A stretch of DNA of 64,000 bases from NCBI GenBank assembly GCA_027605045.1, contig JAQFWX010000001.1:1550001-1614000 (forward strand). Direction: 5' to 3'. Of the stretch, positions 16,034 through 25,792 are shown one piece after another. The DNA comes from Phallus indusiatus. Lineage: Eukaryota > Basidiomycota > Agaricomycetes > Phallales > Phallaceae. Made by a program: the position numbers and the translations under genes. The notes under the pieces were generated by a model that worked only from the letters and a program-made list of their open reading frames with translations, had not been told where the DNA came from and did not search any database. Numbering within the stretch: the first letter of the stretch is position 1; the number at the start of each line of letters is the position of its first letter.

Positions 16034-16384
16034 CTAACCTAATTTCCCGTATAGGACAAGGATATGAGTTGGCTTTTGAGAAGGGCACACAGAATGGAAA
16101 GCTTTTGATATTACATAACTACTAGAAGCGTATGCTTGGCCCTTGCCAGTGAATGTTCTACTTCAACATAAGGGTATAACTGCAGTAAGATTACACATTG
16201 ACACACATATATTATAATACTGAACGCTTAGCAAAAAATCAGCGTCAAGTCGAAATACACTGGCACGTTGAATTCACATTCTTCATAACAGGGGGCGGCA
16301 GCATGTTTTCAAATGTCACGTACTACGCGTCCCTTCCCGAATTGAGAACCTCAAACTATTCAAATCCTAAACGTAAACCCTTTA
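16034..16384. other. Divergent intergenic region, BUD22 / tandem gene A
   Basis: About 350 bp between two divergent starts. The last 45 bp or so before gene A (from about 16340) resemble the bases just upstream of gene B (from about 17872), so this part belongs to the duplicated unit. I see no RNA gene or other element. Confidence 0.5.
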
Positions 16385-17638
16385 ATGAGGCCCACCACAA
16401 AAGATGACATGCGTTACATACTCAAATCTCCGTTTGCGACCTCTATACGTCCTCTCATAACAAGCCCTGACATTACACTCTCTCTATTGCATGAGATAAA
16501 CTTATCGTTTCCTTGTTCGAAACGGTTGCCGACGGAGATATTGCACCATATTCACGAGGAACTACACCGTCCCGACGCCGTTTTGGAGGATATTCGATCT
16601 ACCTGGACTCCTTCCACGACGGAGCATCGGGAGTCATTTACATTATATTCGAATTTTTTCTCGAACGCAATAGGGTTTGACATAGAAACGAGGAGGTATA
16701 CGGTCACCTACCCCAAAAAGGATCCCTTCAAATGGTCTGCGGACAACCTGACGAAAAAGACCTCAATCGGCAGCATAGCCTATCACTTCTCATCTGCTGA
16801 TCTTTTGTATCGCCTACGATGTTTCTTTCCAGAAATAGGTTTTTTCTCAGGTGGCGATTCGGTTTATCATACAGTGCTTCACCATAATCCATCCGGCACA
16901 CGTCTCTTTTTTGGGGAAAATAAGGCTACTCCATTCATTGCAGAGAGTATGAGTGATGCACACCGATCATCTGGCGAGCTCCCGGACCATTCTTTATTGG
17001 AGTGTTTCTTCGCGGACGTAGTGCGACTAATGAATGCTTTTTTCGAGGCCCATCTTGGAAATCGACCGTTCGTATACTACCATCCTGCTGCAATCGTAGA
17101 TCCACGAGGTGGGAACAACAAACATTACATCGCAGTTCCAGAAGAAAGCTGTGTCCCTCGTGTTTTATCAGAAGACGGTTATGAAACAGGAGACACCTAT
17201 GAGGCAACGTATAACGCATGGGACTTCGTGGATCAACCGGACACAGATACATTATCATTCCGCTCTCTGCTTCACCAGCTAAAATATGACATAGTTAGAA
17301 GAAGAATAGACCCCTGTTATGGAACAACCAACCTAACCACCGTCATTTCTTCCGCGTTACTATTCTATCGCCTTTTATGCAAGTACTACATAGACACCGA
17401 TCGTTACCTTCGGAACGTAAACGTTGTACATCCGGTAACAAGTGTCTGGCAAGTTCAACTTTCTCATCGAGAGACCGGAGCTCGTGTTCTTTTTCTGGAC
17501 GACCACGGTTTGTTTGATGTTAGAGCCGATGAAGATGCGGAAGAGGTGATGGTGGATATAGAATATTTGGTAGAAGGACTTTGCAGTGATGTTTGTACAC
17601 ATCCGTATGGTTTCACTTTAGCTGGTACATGCGCATGA
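16385..17638 (+). CDS. Unknown intronless protein A of a tandem pair (417 aa)
   Basis: Single open frame of 417 codons with no family I recognise. No signal peptide or membrane segment is visible. The composition is rich in aromatic residues, His and Asp. An N-proximal LPTEILHHIHEELH resembles the first helix of an F-box, but the rest of an F-box is not evident. The C-terminal third has a Trp-containing VTSVWQVQL and an acidic ADEDAEEVMVDIEYL helix. The gene has no introns, unlike almost every other gene in the window except mitochondrial uL5. Its neighbour B, 277 bp downstream on the same strand, is a close copy. Start-to-start spacing is 1531 bp. The start was chosen because it sits at the equivalent place in both copies. 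Confidence 0.8.
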   Translation: MRPTTKDDMRYILKSPFATSIRPLITSPDITLSLLHEINLSFPCSKRLPTEILHHIHEELHRPDAVLEDIRSTWTPSTTEHRESFTLYSNFFSNAIGFDIETRRYTVTYPKKDPFKWSADNLTKKTSIGSIAYHFSSADLLYRLRCFFPEIGFFSGGDSVYHTVLHHNPSGTRLFFGENKATPFIAESMSDAHRSSGELPDHSLLECFFADVVRLMNAFFEAHLGNRPFVYYHPAAIVDPRGGNNKHYIAVPEESCVPRVLSEDGYETGDTYEATYNAWDFVDQPDTDTLSFRSLLHQLKYDIVRRRIDPCYGTTNLTTVISSALLFYRLLCKYYIDTDRYLRNVNVVHPVTSVWQVQLSHRETGARVLFLDDHGLFDVRADEDAEEVMVDIEYLVEGLCSDVCTHPYGFTLAGTCA

Positions 17639-17915
17639 ATACATAAGTGACTTGTATGCCGATTCTAAACAAATTCTTTTCTGGCGCACGAAAAAATTCG
17701 ACAGCTAGTTTGAAACAGCTCGGGGGTTAGTAAGGAAATAATAGCAGATTAAAATCAACGTTGCGGGAATATATGTACATAGACTCGGAGCTACAGCATT
17801 TCTGGGCCTCCCTAGCCGTGGGAAAGTAGGGACTGGGTTCGAGTCTAATCTCAGAAACATTTAAAAACCTCCTCGAACTATCCAAATCCAAAAGGTCTAA
17901 GGCCTAACCCCTCTA

Positions 17916-19154
17916 ATGAGGTCCGCCCCAAAAGTAATAACACCATATGAGGCACCCCGTTACATATTCAAACCCCCGTTTGCGACCTCTATACGACCTC
18001 TCATAACAAGTCCTGACGTTACTCTCTCTCTATTGCACGAGATAAACATATCGTTTCCTTGTTCGAAACGGTTGCCGACGGAGATATTGCACCATATCAA
18101 TGAGGAATTACACCGTCCCGACGTCGTTCTGGAGGATATTCGATCTACCTGGACTCCTGTCACGACGGAGCATCGGGAGTCAGTTACATTATATTCGATT
18201 TTTTTTTCGAACGCAATAGGGTTTGACATAGAAACGAGGAGGTATACGGTCACCTACCCTAAAAAGGATCCCTTTGAACGGTCTATAGACACGGATATAT
18301 CCTGTCATGTCTCGTCTGCTGATCTTTTGTATCGCCTGCGATGTTTCTTTCCAGAAGTGGGCATTTCCTCAGCGGATGGAGACAAGTCAGTTTATATGGC
18401 AGTGCTTTATCATAACCCATCCGGCACACGTCTCTTCCTTGAGGATGGGAAAGGTGCTGCATGTATTAGGTATGCACACCTAATACATAGCAAGCTCCCG
18501 GATCATTCTTTATCTGAGTGTTTTTTCACGGATGTAACGCGACTAGTGAATGCGTTTTTCGAGGTCTTTCAAGTTGGGGGCAGGCCATTGGCATACTACC
18601 ATCCTTCCGCAATCGTAGATTTACAAGGTGGAAACAACAAACGTTACATCGCAGTTCCAGAAGAAATCTGTGTTCAGGTTTACCCAGAAGATGACGACTA
18701 TGAGTCAACTGACCCCTATGAGACGGTGTATGACGCATGGGACTTCGTGGATCAACCGGACACAGATACATTATCATTTCGCTCTGTGCTGCACCAGCTA
18801 AACTATGACATCGTTGAAAGAAGAATAGATCCCTGCTATGGAACAACCAACCTGACCACCGTCATTTCTTCCGCGTTACTATTCTATCGCCTTTTATGCA
18901 AGTACACAAACGCCGATCGTTACCTTCGAAACGTAAACGTTGTACATCCGGTAACAAGTGTCTGGCAAGTTCAACTTTTTCATCGAGAGACCGGGGCTTG
19001 TGTTCTTTTTCTGGACGACCACGGTTTGTTTGATATTAGAGCCGATGAAGATGCGGAAGAGGTGATGGTGGATATAGAAAATTTGGTAGAAGGACTTTGC
19101 AGTGATGTTTGTACACATCCGTATGGTTCCACTTTAGCTGGTACATGCGCATGA
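17916..19154 (+). CDS. Unknown intronless protein B of a tandem pair (412 aa)
   Basis: Paralogue of the preceding gene, 412 codons, intronless. Residues from PFATSIRPLITSPD through TVTYPKKDPF, and from DFVDQPDTDTLSFRS to the end (HPYG.TLAGTCA), are nearly identical to copy A. The middle differs more, both in substitutions and in small length changes, for example around 18280-18310 and 18440-18500. Differences in the conserved ends are mostly single bases, while the frame is preserved throughout. This argues that both copies have been kept as coding sequence. The 3' flank to about 19333 is duplicated as well. Function unknown. The LPTEILHHINEELH segment is again reminiscent of an F-box first helix, but this is weak. 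Confidence 0.8.
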   Translation: MRSAPKVITPYEAPRYIFKPPFATSIRPLITSPDVTLSLLHEINISFPCSKRLPTEILHHINEELHRPDVVLEDIRSTWTPVTTEHRESVTLYSIFFSNAIGFDIETRRYTVTYPKKDPFERSIDTDISCHVSSADLLYRLRCFFPEVGISSADGDKSVYMAVLYHNPSGTRLFLEDGKGAACIRYAHLIHSKLPDHSLSECFFTDVTRLVNAFFEVFQVGGRPLAYYHPSAIVDLQGGNNKRYIAVPEEICVQVYPEDDDYESTDPYETVYDAWDFVDQPDTDTLSFRSVLHQLNYDIVERRIDPCYGTTNLTTVISSALLFYRLLCKYTNADRYLRNVNVVHPVTSVWQVQLFHRETGACVLFLDDHGLFDIRADEDAEEVMVDIENLVEGLCSDVCTHPYGSTLAGTCA

Positions 19155-19455
19155 ATACATACAAGTGACTCCTATGCCGATTCTAAATAAATTCTTTCTG
19201 GCGCACGAAAAATTCGACAGCTAGTTATTGAAAGGGGTGAAACAGCCTCGGGGTTAGTAAGGAAATAATAGCACAATGAAAATCATCGTTGCATAGAAGC
19301 AAATTGAAGGGGAATAAAGAGCTGCAGCATTAAGAGTCAAACTAGTCTATGTCCAAGTTCTAGGTTCGCGAAACGTCTTTACAATTTCTTTATTTGACTC
19401 ATTGCATCTAGAATTCAAAATGAGTTAATAATCCGGAACCCTGGTATAACAGACG
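19155..19455. other. Convergent 3' region between tandem gene B and DCTN4
   Basis: About 300 bp. The first 180 bp belong to the duplicated unit; the rest is AT-rich and shows no gene. It holds the 3' untranslated regions of both convergent genes. Confidence 0.5.
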
Positions 19456-21339
19456 TCAAGCACGGGGCTCATTATTACTCGCCGGCTCGTCCCGGGGAAG
19501 AATGGTACCTAAATCTACAACAGTATAGAATGAAAAGGTCTTCGTCTCGAGGGCTACGGTTTTAGGAGTTTTGGCTCCTCCACCTTCGATCTCAGAAGAG
19601 CCGATATCATCAGAGCGATAAGTATATGAAACAAACATGTTAAACTATCCAGAAAAAAAAAACAGTCAAAAGCCTCGATCGAGAAAAGGGTAAATTCATA
19701 TAAGCAGACAAACCTTGACATCTCCTTGACCGTCTTTGCCGATAACGACTTCACCGCCGATCACCGTGGTATTCGCCTTCTTCTCCAAGACGCCAACAGT
19801 TTTGTTTCTAGCCTTGGTGCGCACTTCCCTTTCTGGTGCAGAAAGCCCTCTCAATTCCAAGAGTTCATCAATATCGTCTGTTTCATTGTCAAACATTCCC
19901 TCTTCATCTTCATATTCCCATGCCTCAGCATATGCGGCAATGGAGAAGGCAGCTGCAGGCAACGATACGGCAAATGCCGGTCTCTTTCCAGTCGGTTGTG
20001 AGGTACGTTGCATGGAGAGTTTGACCGTGATGGGATCGTATAGAGGATTGGTTAAGGTGATATGAAATGGGTATGTTTTTCCGGCTTGCATCTGAAGAGG
20101 TCCGGATTTGTCATCTTCTGCACTCTGTTTTGCTGTGACGGATCGTTTCAATTTGTCTAGGGTGGGCAACGGAGGGGTGAATGAGGGCAAGGCAACCGTA
20201 ATTGCGGGAAGATAGTTGACAGCGACCAGCTTGATTTTATACTTGACCGATTGAGCCTTCTGCTCTGGTTTGATGAGAATATGACGACATGAAGGACAGC
20301 GTTTTGATTTCTTTGAGTGAAGGGGTATACGTAACGGCCGTAGGTTACTGGCAACATATGAAAAACGGTAACAAGGTGAAGATACCAATAAAATTTACCT
20401 GACTTGTAGTGATGGAGTCCAACTACTGATCCACCGTTGTTCCAACGTCGCAACCTCTGCGATATCTTCCAGCGTCGCCAAAAAGCTGACATCATCTTCA
20501 CCTCCGCCATGGGCCAACATGATATTAGCACTAGCTTCAAACCTGCTTCGATAAGGAGGAATTTCGTCTTTATGAAGGTTCTTCTCGGATTTCGAACGTC
20601 GACCGGTATACTTGGCGACCCCCGGAATATCACGAGATAAGGCTGATGAAGCGGCGGCGGTAATTGGATTTACATGTGTAGATGTTGTATGAGTGTTAGA
20701 AGTTGGGTTTGAAACTCGAATGAAGTGCTCAAAGTGTTCTTTTAATCGCTCGAATTCCAAGGATTCAGGGGCTGAATCTTCAAACTTTTGTAATTGTACT
20801 TGGAATGCAAAGTCATGAAAGGCCCATCGAACAAACGCGCGACGAAACTTACCTGCGAGACCCGTTGGTTTGTCAAAAACAATTCCAACATCTGCAGAAT
20901 CCCATCGACATGAATTACAGTACAAAAAGAACGGCGGCTCGCCGATTGTGCTAGTAGGAATGGGACTTAGTCGAGGGTCTTCCTGTTCGGGGGGATCCGA
21001 AGGAACCACTGAAAGGGTGTTCCTGCAAAGTGGACACAAGAAACAATTACGTGCGCATCTGAAAAGCAAGATTCAGCGAATTCCTACGAAATGTGAAAGA
21101 AAAACTAACCTGTTTTTCTCAGCGCGTACACTCGCACTGGGTACCTCAAAGAGACAATTGGGACAATAATAGCCGCTAACTTCGATAGACACGCAACGAT
21201 CACATCTTATGGCATCGCATTCTTCGCAAAAGTAAAGCGTATTCAGAGGATGAAATGAGTAAGAGGAAGAGGGTAAATTCGGTGGAGGCGGGACCTGGGA
21301 AGCAGATTGGCAAGGGCAGTAGTAGAGCACGGAGGGCAT
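19456..21339 (-). CDS. DCTN4: Dynactin subunit 4 (p62)
   Basis: Four exons (21339-21110, 21058-20399, 20347-19714, 19644-19456) encode 570 residues. The N-terminal half has the paired-cysteine zinc-binding pattern of dynactin p62: YYCPC, YFCEECDAIRCDRC, YYCPNC, then across intron 1 NCFLCPLCRNTL, and later FFLYCNSCRW. After intron 2 a CPSCRH pair follows. The C-terminal half is beta-rich (YPFHITLTNPLYDPITVKLS, and a final FNMFVSYTY block). In the dynactin complex, p62 sits at the pointed-end subcomplex of the Arp1 filament and supports dynein-driven transport of nuclei and vesicles. Codons split by introns restore Arg, Ser and Lys-Phe correctly. The gene is divergent from a coiled-coil protein gene whose start is 80 bp away. 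Confidence 0.92.
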
Positions 21340-21419
21340 GATTCGCTGACATAAGAAAAGTCGATTTTTGTTCGGTCAGTCCAGGGCGAGAGCGGCATCT
21401 CTTCCTTGACCGGTGCGCC

Positions 21420-23951
21420 ATGTCCACACTGCGTGTGGATGCGCTAGAGGTGATCTACGAAGACGATGATGAAGGCGCAGTTTCCAGCAATGGGTCTGAC
21501 GAGGAAGACTACGAGGACGACGACCGTCATACCTCGCTTCACGGTCACCCCGACCACCTTCATTCTGAGGAGTTTCCTCAGAGTAGAGTATCTGAGAAAA
21601 AGATTTTGCAGGCTCTTAGAGCTGAAAACAAGGAGCTCAGGTCCCATCTAACGGTCTTAGCAAGAGAGGTTGAGCGGGCCGATACCGAACTCGCTCGGTG
21701 GCGTGCTAGATATCGAAAATTAGAAGACGAACGGAACGCTTTAAAGCGAGGATTTGAAAGAATTTTGCTAGCTAATTCCGAAGGACCGAACTCAGGAAAT
21801 CTTTCTCGGACTTCTCAGTACACGATTGGGTACTCCACTGCAAATGTTGACAATTTAGAAAGCTTAGATCAAAGTCGGGTGCGCGATTACAATGTATTTT
21901 TTTTTTCTTTCTCTTTCTACTTTTTCTTATCTTACCAACCATCTAGCATCAGAGGTCTCACGACACTGAGCGCATCGCTTCTATTAATGTCAATAATACT
22001 CCTTCCTATGAGTCACCGCCAGGTATCCCGGTTCACCGTGGTCGTCTCCGCCAACAGGCTGTTACCCAAGATAACCTGAACGACTCGGCCCTTGAAGAGC
22101 CACCTCATCATCCTGCTGGGGAATTCAGTAACGGCAGGCTTTCGGCTCGACCTCTCAATTCAGAAGCACTTCCTTTTTCGCCTTCCTGGCTCGGACCAAA
22201 GGTTCCTGTCAAAGATGGTTCTATCAACGGCAAACACTATAATGTAATTAATCGTACTAATTATAATGTATCACCTATCGCTTCAGACTCGACGGTCAGC
22301 AATGGAATTCCACATTCTTCCAACTCGCTGAAACCAAAGGATGGATCGAGCCTAATAGCCCCAGAGAGACGTTTCGCATCTCCCTCAGGAATCAGGACAA
22401 CAGTCTCTCCCGGGTCAACCATCACTTCAACTTCACAGCAGTCCGGACCATCTACGTCTAATGTTCAACCAATTCAGCCCCCACGTCAAAAATCCGTTGA
22501 TTCTTTGGGAAGGTCAGCTTCCACGACATCAACACTATCCAATTCCTCATCACATGCTTCCACTGTATCTTCGACTCCCTCGTCTTCACAACCGATCTCA
22601 CCTACAGCTTACTCTCCGAAAAAACGAATGAACACCCTAGTCAAACAGCCCTCTCTTGAGCTTACTCCTACCGTCACATCGTCCGATATATTTCAAAGTG
22701 GGGCACTTGTACAGACGCTTCGGGATCGTGCAAAAGATATCTTGGAAGGACGTGCTAGTCCCGGTATCGTCCGTGCTACAGAACGAAATCCCTCGACTAG
22801 ATCTTCAGACCTTCCAGTTTCTAACCATCTGGGTTTTGTTAACGGAATTGTCCCCGCTCATAATAGGCTTGATAGCATAAGAGATAGCGAAATAGCAATC
22901 ATGCCTTCAAGACACACCACTCGGAGCCCAAGCGTTTCCTGGGTCGAAAGCGGTTGGACACATCCCGCGATTGCTGAGGAATCTGTAGATATCAACACGG
23001 CAAACATGAGGGCAAGTCCTCAAAGAGCCCCAGTACCAAATCATAATAACAATGTTAAGGAACGGCCGCGTATTACTGAAAATTCGAAAGCAGACATTTT
23101 GAATGCGTTCCACGACAACATCACAAATAATTCGATCTCTCGGCCCAACGAGCTTCTTACGTCGGAACTCGAGGCTTATCTCGCAATGGCTAACAATGCC
23201 GCGTTTCAGGAACACTCTGACCTGAACCGTAACAATAATCTTATGGCTGATATATATGTACAATCCTTATCAAAATACCCTTATACCAATACCAGTCTTC
23301 AGGCGATGGCGACAAATGAGGAGAACGGATTTTCACCTTCTACTGCGCAGCTGCAATTCACACGTGCACTTGCTTCAGGATCTAATTTAGGCAGCGCTGC
23401 TGGGCTTCCTGTAGGAATCAATGGAGCGCCACCTTTTAGTAAGAATGTCTCGTCTAAGAAGCTCGAGTTATCATTCTAAAGTGATTACAGATGTAATACC
23501 CATGACTAATCGGAACATTTCAACTCACAATGCATCGGTGGGCCATTCTATACCTTCATTGAACACTTTTTCAGCGGACACACGATCCTTTCCTTCCGAA
23601 TCAGTTGCAGTACCTTCATCGTCAAGGAATGCTGTCCCGGTGCCTATGATTCCACCTGCTGCTATTCGTTCACCGCCTCTCACGCAATTTTCACCTGTCC
23701 CAGTTCTTCAAGACGATCCTGAGTATGGACCTGTAATAGTTCACGGGCCATTGCCACCACGGCACCACCAACATGGTCATTCTATTCATCACCCAAGCTC
23801 CAGGAGAAAACGCGAACCTGTCAGCGTTCCTCCCCGCCATTTGGGACTATCACCCAATAATATTCAGGCTACAGGAACTAGTGCAAAACGACCCGGAACG
23901 AGGGCAGATTTCGAGGGAGGTTCTAGTAATGCGAATGGCTACGGATGGTAA
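21420..23951 (+). CDS. Coiled-coil, Ser/Pro-rich protein of unknown function (808 aa)
   Basis: Three exons (21420-21893, 21947-23438, 23491-23951) give 808 residues. I do not recognise the family. Residues ~1-45 are acidic. Residues ~58-120 form a clear coiled coil (ILQALRAENKELRSHL..., heptads rich in Leu, Arg and Glu). The remainder is probably disordered and dominated by Ser, Pro, Thr and Asn. The C-terminus is Pro/His-rich (PLPPRHHQHGHSIHH) and ends in basic and Gly/Ser residues. Both introns have good GTATTT or GTAAGA donors and conserve frame. Coiled coil plus long disorder suggests a scaffold or polarity/cytoskeleton role, which is inference only. It shares an 80-bp head-to-head region with DCTN4, so co-expression is plausible. 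Confidence 0.8.
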
Positions 23952-24280
23952 TCAGGACACCAGACGGAAAATCTTTTGGTGTGATAGGATAATATCGGAC
24001 GTTTCTTTTGCCATATTTTTATGGACATGGACGCATTTTTTTTGTTTATTGAATTCTCTTTTGGTTATATTTGTCTGCTAGCAGCTGTTTTTGGGGACTA
24101 TTTCAGGACAGTCTCATACGCCTGTCATTTGTATTCGTGTAAGACTTAGTTACCGAACCTTCCAACTGAATATCATATTTTACTAAATAAAAACATACGT
24201 TTCATCTAAGCGAGCTTTGAAACGTTGAAATGCAGCGTTACAAATACGAAGGCAATATTCGCTTACATCATCGTTCCAAC
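23952..24280. other. Intergenic region before EBP2
   Basis: About 330 bp holding the 3' untranslated region of the coiled-coil gene and the EBP2 promoter. An AAATAAA word near 24185 could serve as a polyadenylation signal. An in-frame Met at 24230 would extend EBP2 by 17 residues. Confidence 0.45.
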
Positions 24281-25700
24281 ATGAAGGACAAATCGAAACA
24301 GAAGAAAAAGTCTGCTCAGCAGTCTGCAAAAGGAACCGCTGAACCTAAAGCAGTGGTCGAACAAGATTCACCAACATCAAAGCAGAGCGATGATGACGAC
24401 TCGGGCGTCGATGAAAAAGGGATGGAGCGACTCATGGCAGCACTGGGCGAAGATGGATTAGATGAAATTGGGGAGAGTATGCTGAAAACACTTGACGGGG
24501 GTGTTGTTGGCGACGAAAATTCGGATGATTCAGGAGTAGGATCGTCAGTCGAAGAGGAAGACGACGAAGAGAGTGAGGAGAGCGGGGACAGCGAAGATGA
24601 AGACGAGGAGAATGAAGAGGAAGGAGAATATGTTCCTAAGGTTAAACTTAGAGCAGGACTGAGTAGCGACGAGGAAGACGATGAAGAAGATGAGGATGAA
24701 GATGAGGACGAGGAACAGGAGGAAAATGCAAAGTCTTCAAAAAGCTCGACCTCAAAACGAGCAACAAAAAATGACACCTCGGCTTCACATCTTTCCGGCC
24801 AGGATGACGACGCAGACATCGCATTGGATGAAGTTTCAGATGTAGACGAAGACGCTATTCCTCAACAAAAATTGACGGTAAATAATAAGGTATGTGTCAA
24901 GTCGAGTACTTTCAAATGTAGTGCCTCATTACTATTTTAGCGTGCTTTGGAGAGCATCTTGGCAAGCATTCAACTGAACAAGTCAATGCCGTGGACAGAA
25001 ACGTTGACCACAACATACCCTCAAACGCACGATGTAGATGTGTCCAATGATTTAGAACGGGAGTTGTCATTCTACAAACAAGCATTGCATTCTGCAGAGG
25101 CTGCCAAAAAGCTTGCAGCCGAGCATTCACTTCCTTTTACTCGTCCCTCTGATTTTTTCGCTGAGATGGTTAAATCTGACGCACATATGGAACGAACTCG
25201 ACAACGTTTATTGGACGAAACTGCCCAAATCAAACGATCAGAAGACAAACGACGCGAACGAGAAGGCAAAAAGTTTGGTAAACAGGTGCAGTTGGAAAAA
25301 CTGAAAGAAAGGGAGCGTAGTAAAAAGGATTTGGGCGAAAAAATTCAAGGCCTTAAACGGAGTAAGCGACATATCCAGTTTTCTGTATTTTGTCAAGACT
25401 GACACCTACTTAGAAAGAAACAGTGGTGCTTTGGACGGTGATGACGGTGACTTTGATATCGCGCTTGAAGAAGCCATGGAAGACCGTCAAAGAAAGAAAC
25501 CCAAAATGCCTCGCAACAAGAGGGACGAAAAATACGGATTCGGTGGTAAAGGATCCACCGGATGGCGGTCAAAGCAGAATACGCGCGATTCTACAGATCA
25601 ATTTGTTTCCGGAAAATCCGATAAGAAAGGAAAGAAGGGAGGAAAACATGTGCCAAAACGACCCGGAAAGGCTCGTCGAATGGCGAATCGGCAAAAGTAA
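24281..25700 (+). CDS. EBP2: rRNA-processing protein EBP2 (EBNA1-binding protein 2 homologue)
   Basis: Exons 24281-24889, 24941-25361 and 25414-25700 give 438 residues. The first exon encodes a Lys-rich start followed by long Asp/Glu runs. The conserved EBP2 core follows: ALESILASIQL, DLERELSFYKQALHSA, PFTRPSDFFAEMVKSDAHME, RTRQRLLDETAQIKRSEDKR and KKFGKQVQ. The C-terminus is strongly basic (RPGKARRMANRQK), typical of a nucleolar protein. EBP2 is required for 27S pre-rRNA processing and 60S assembly. The start at 24281 gives the usual Lys-rich N-terminus; an upstream in-frame Met at 24230 is possible. Together with BUD22 and RPC40 it is one of three ribosome-production genes in the window, though they are not adjacent. 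Confidence 0.93.
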
Positions 25701-25792
25701 TGGGCGAATACATATACTCAGTTACACTTAATACACATAAATACATTATATACAGTAAATTTATCAAGGCAAGCGTTGAAATATGCCTTGAT

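Larger units (their letters stand above)
16340..19333 (+). repeat. Direct tandem duplication of a ~1.5 kb unit
   Basis: Unit 1 runs about 16340-17801 and unit 2 about 17872-19333. Both include roughly 45 bp of 5' flank, the whole coding frame, and about 160 bp of 3' flank. Shared 3' words include GCGCACGAAAAA, TTCGACAGCTAGTT and GGTTAGTAAGGAAATAATAGCA. About 70 bp of unrelated sequence separates the units. No terminal inverted repeats or target-site duplication were seen, so unequal crossing-over is more likely than transposition. Confidence 0.85.

Noticed and set aside
16935..17258. 107-codon minus-strand frame, with an equivalent at 18526-18846
   Set aside because: Antisense shadow of the tandem genes; its sequence is less conserved between copies than the sense frame.
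17787..17850. tRNA-like B-box (GGGTTCGAGTCT) with a 7-bp acceptor-like pairing between the tandem genes
   Set aside because: The candidate is about 59 nt, lacks an A box, and the T-stem does not pair, so it is not a functional tRNA.
24316..24819. 167-codon minus-strand frame rich in Ser
   Set aside because: It is the antisense of the acidic GAA/GAT/GAC codon runs in EBP2, a composition artefact.
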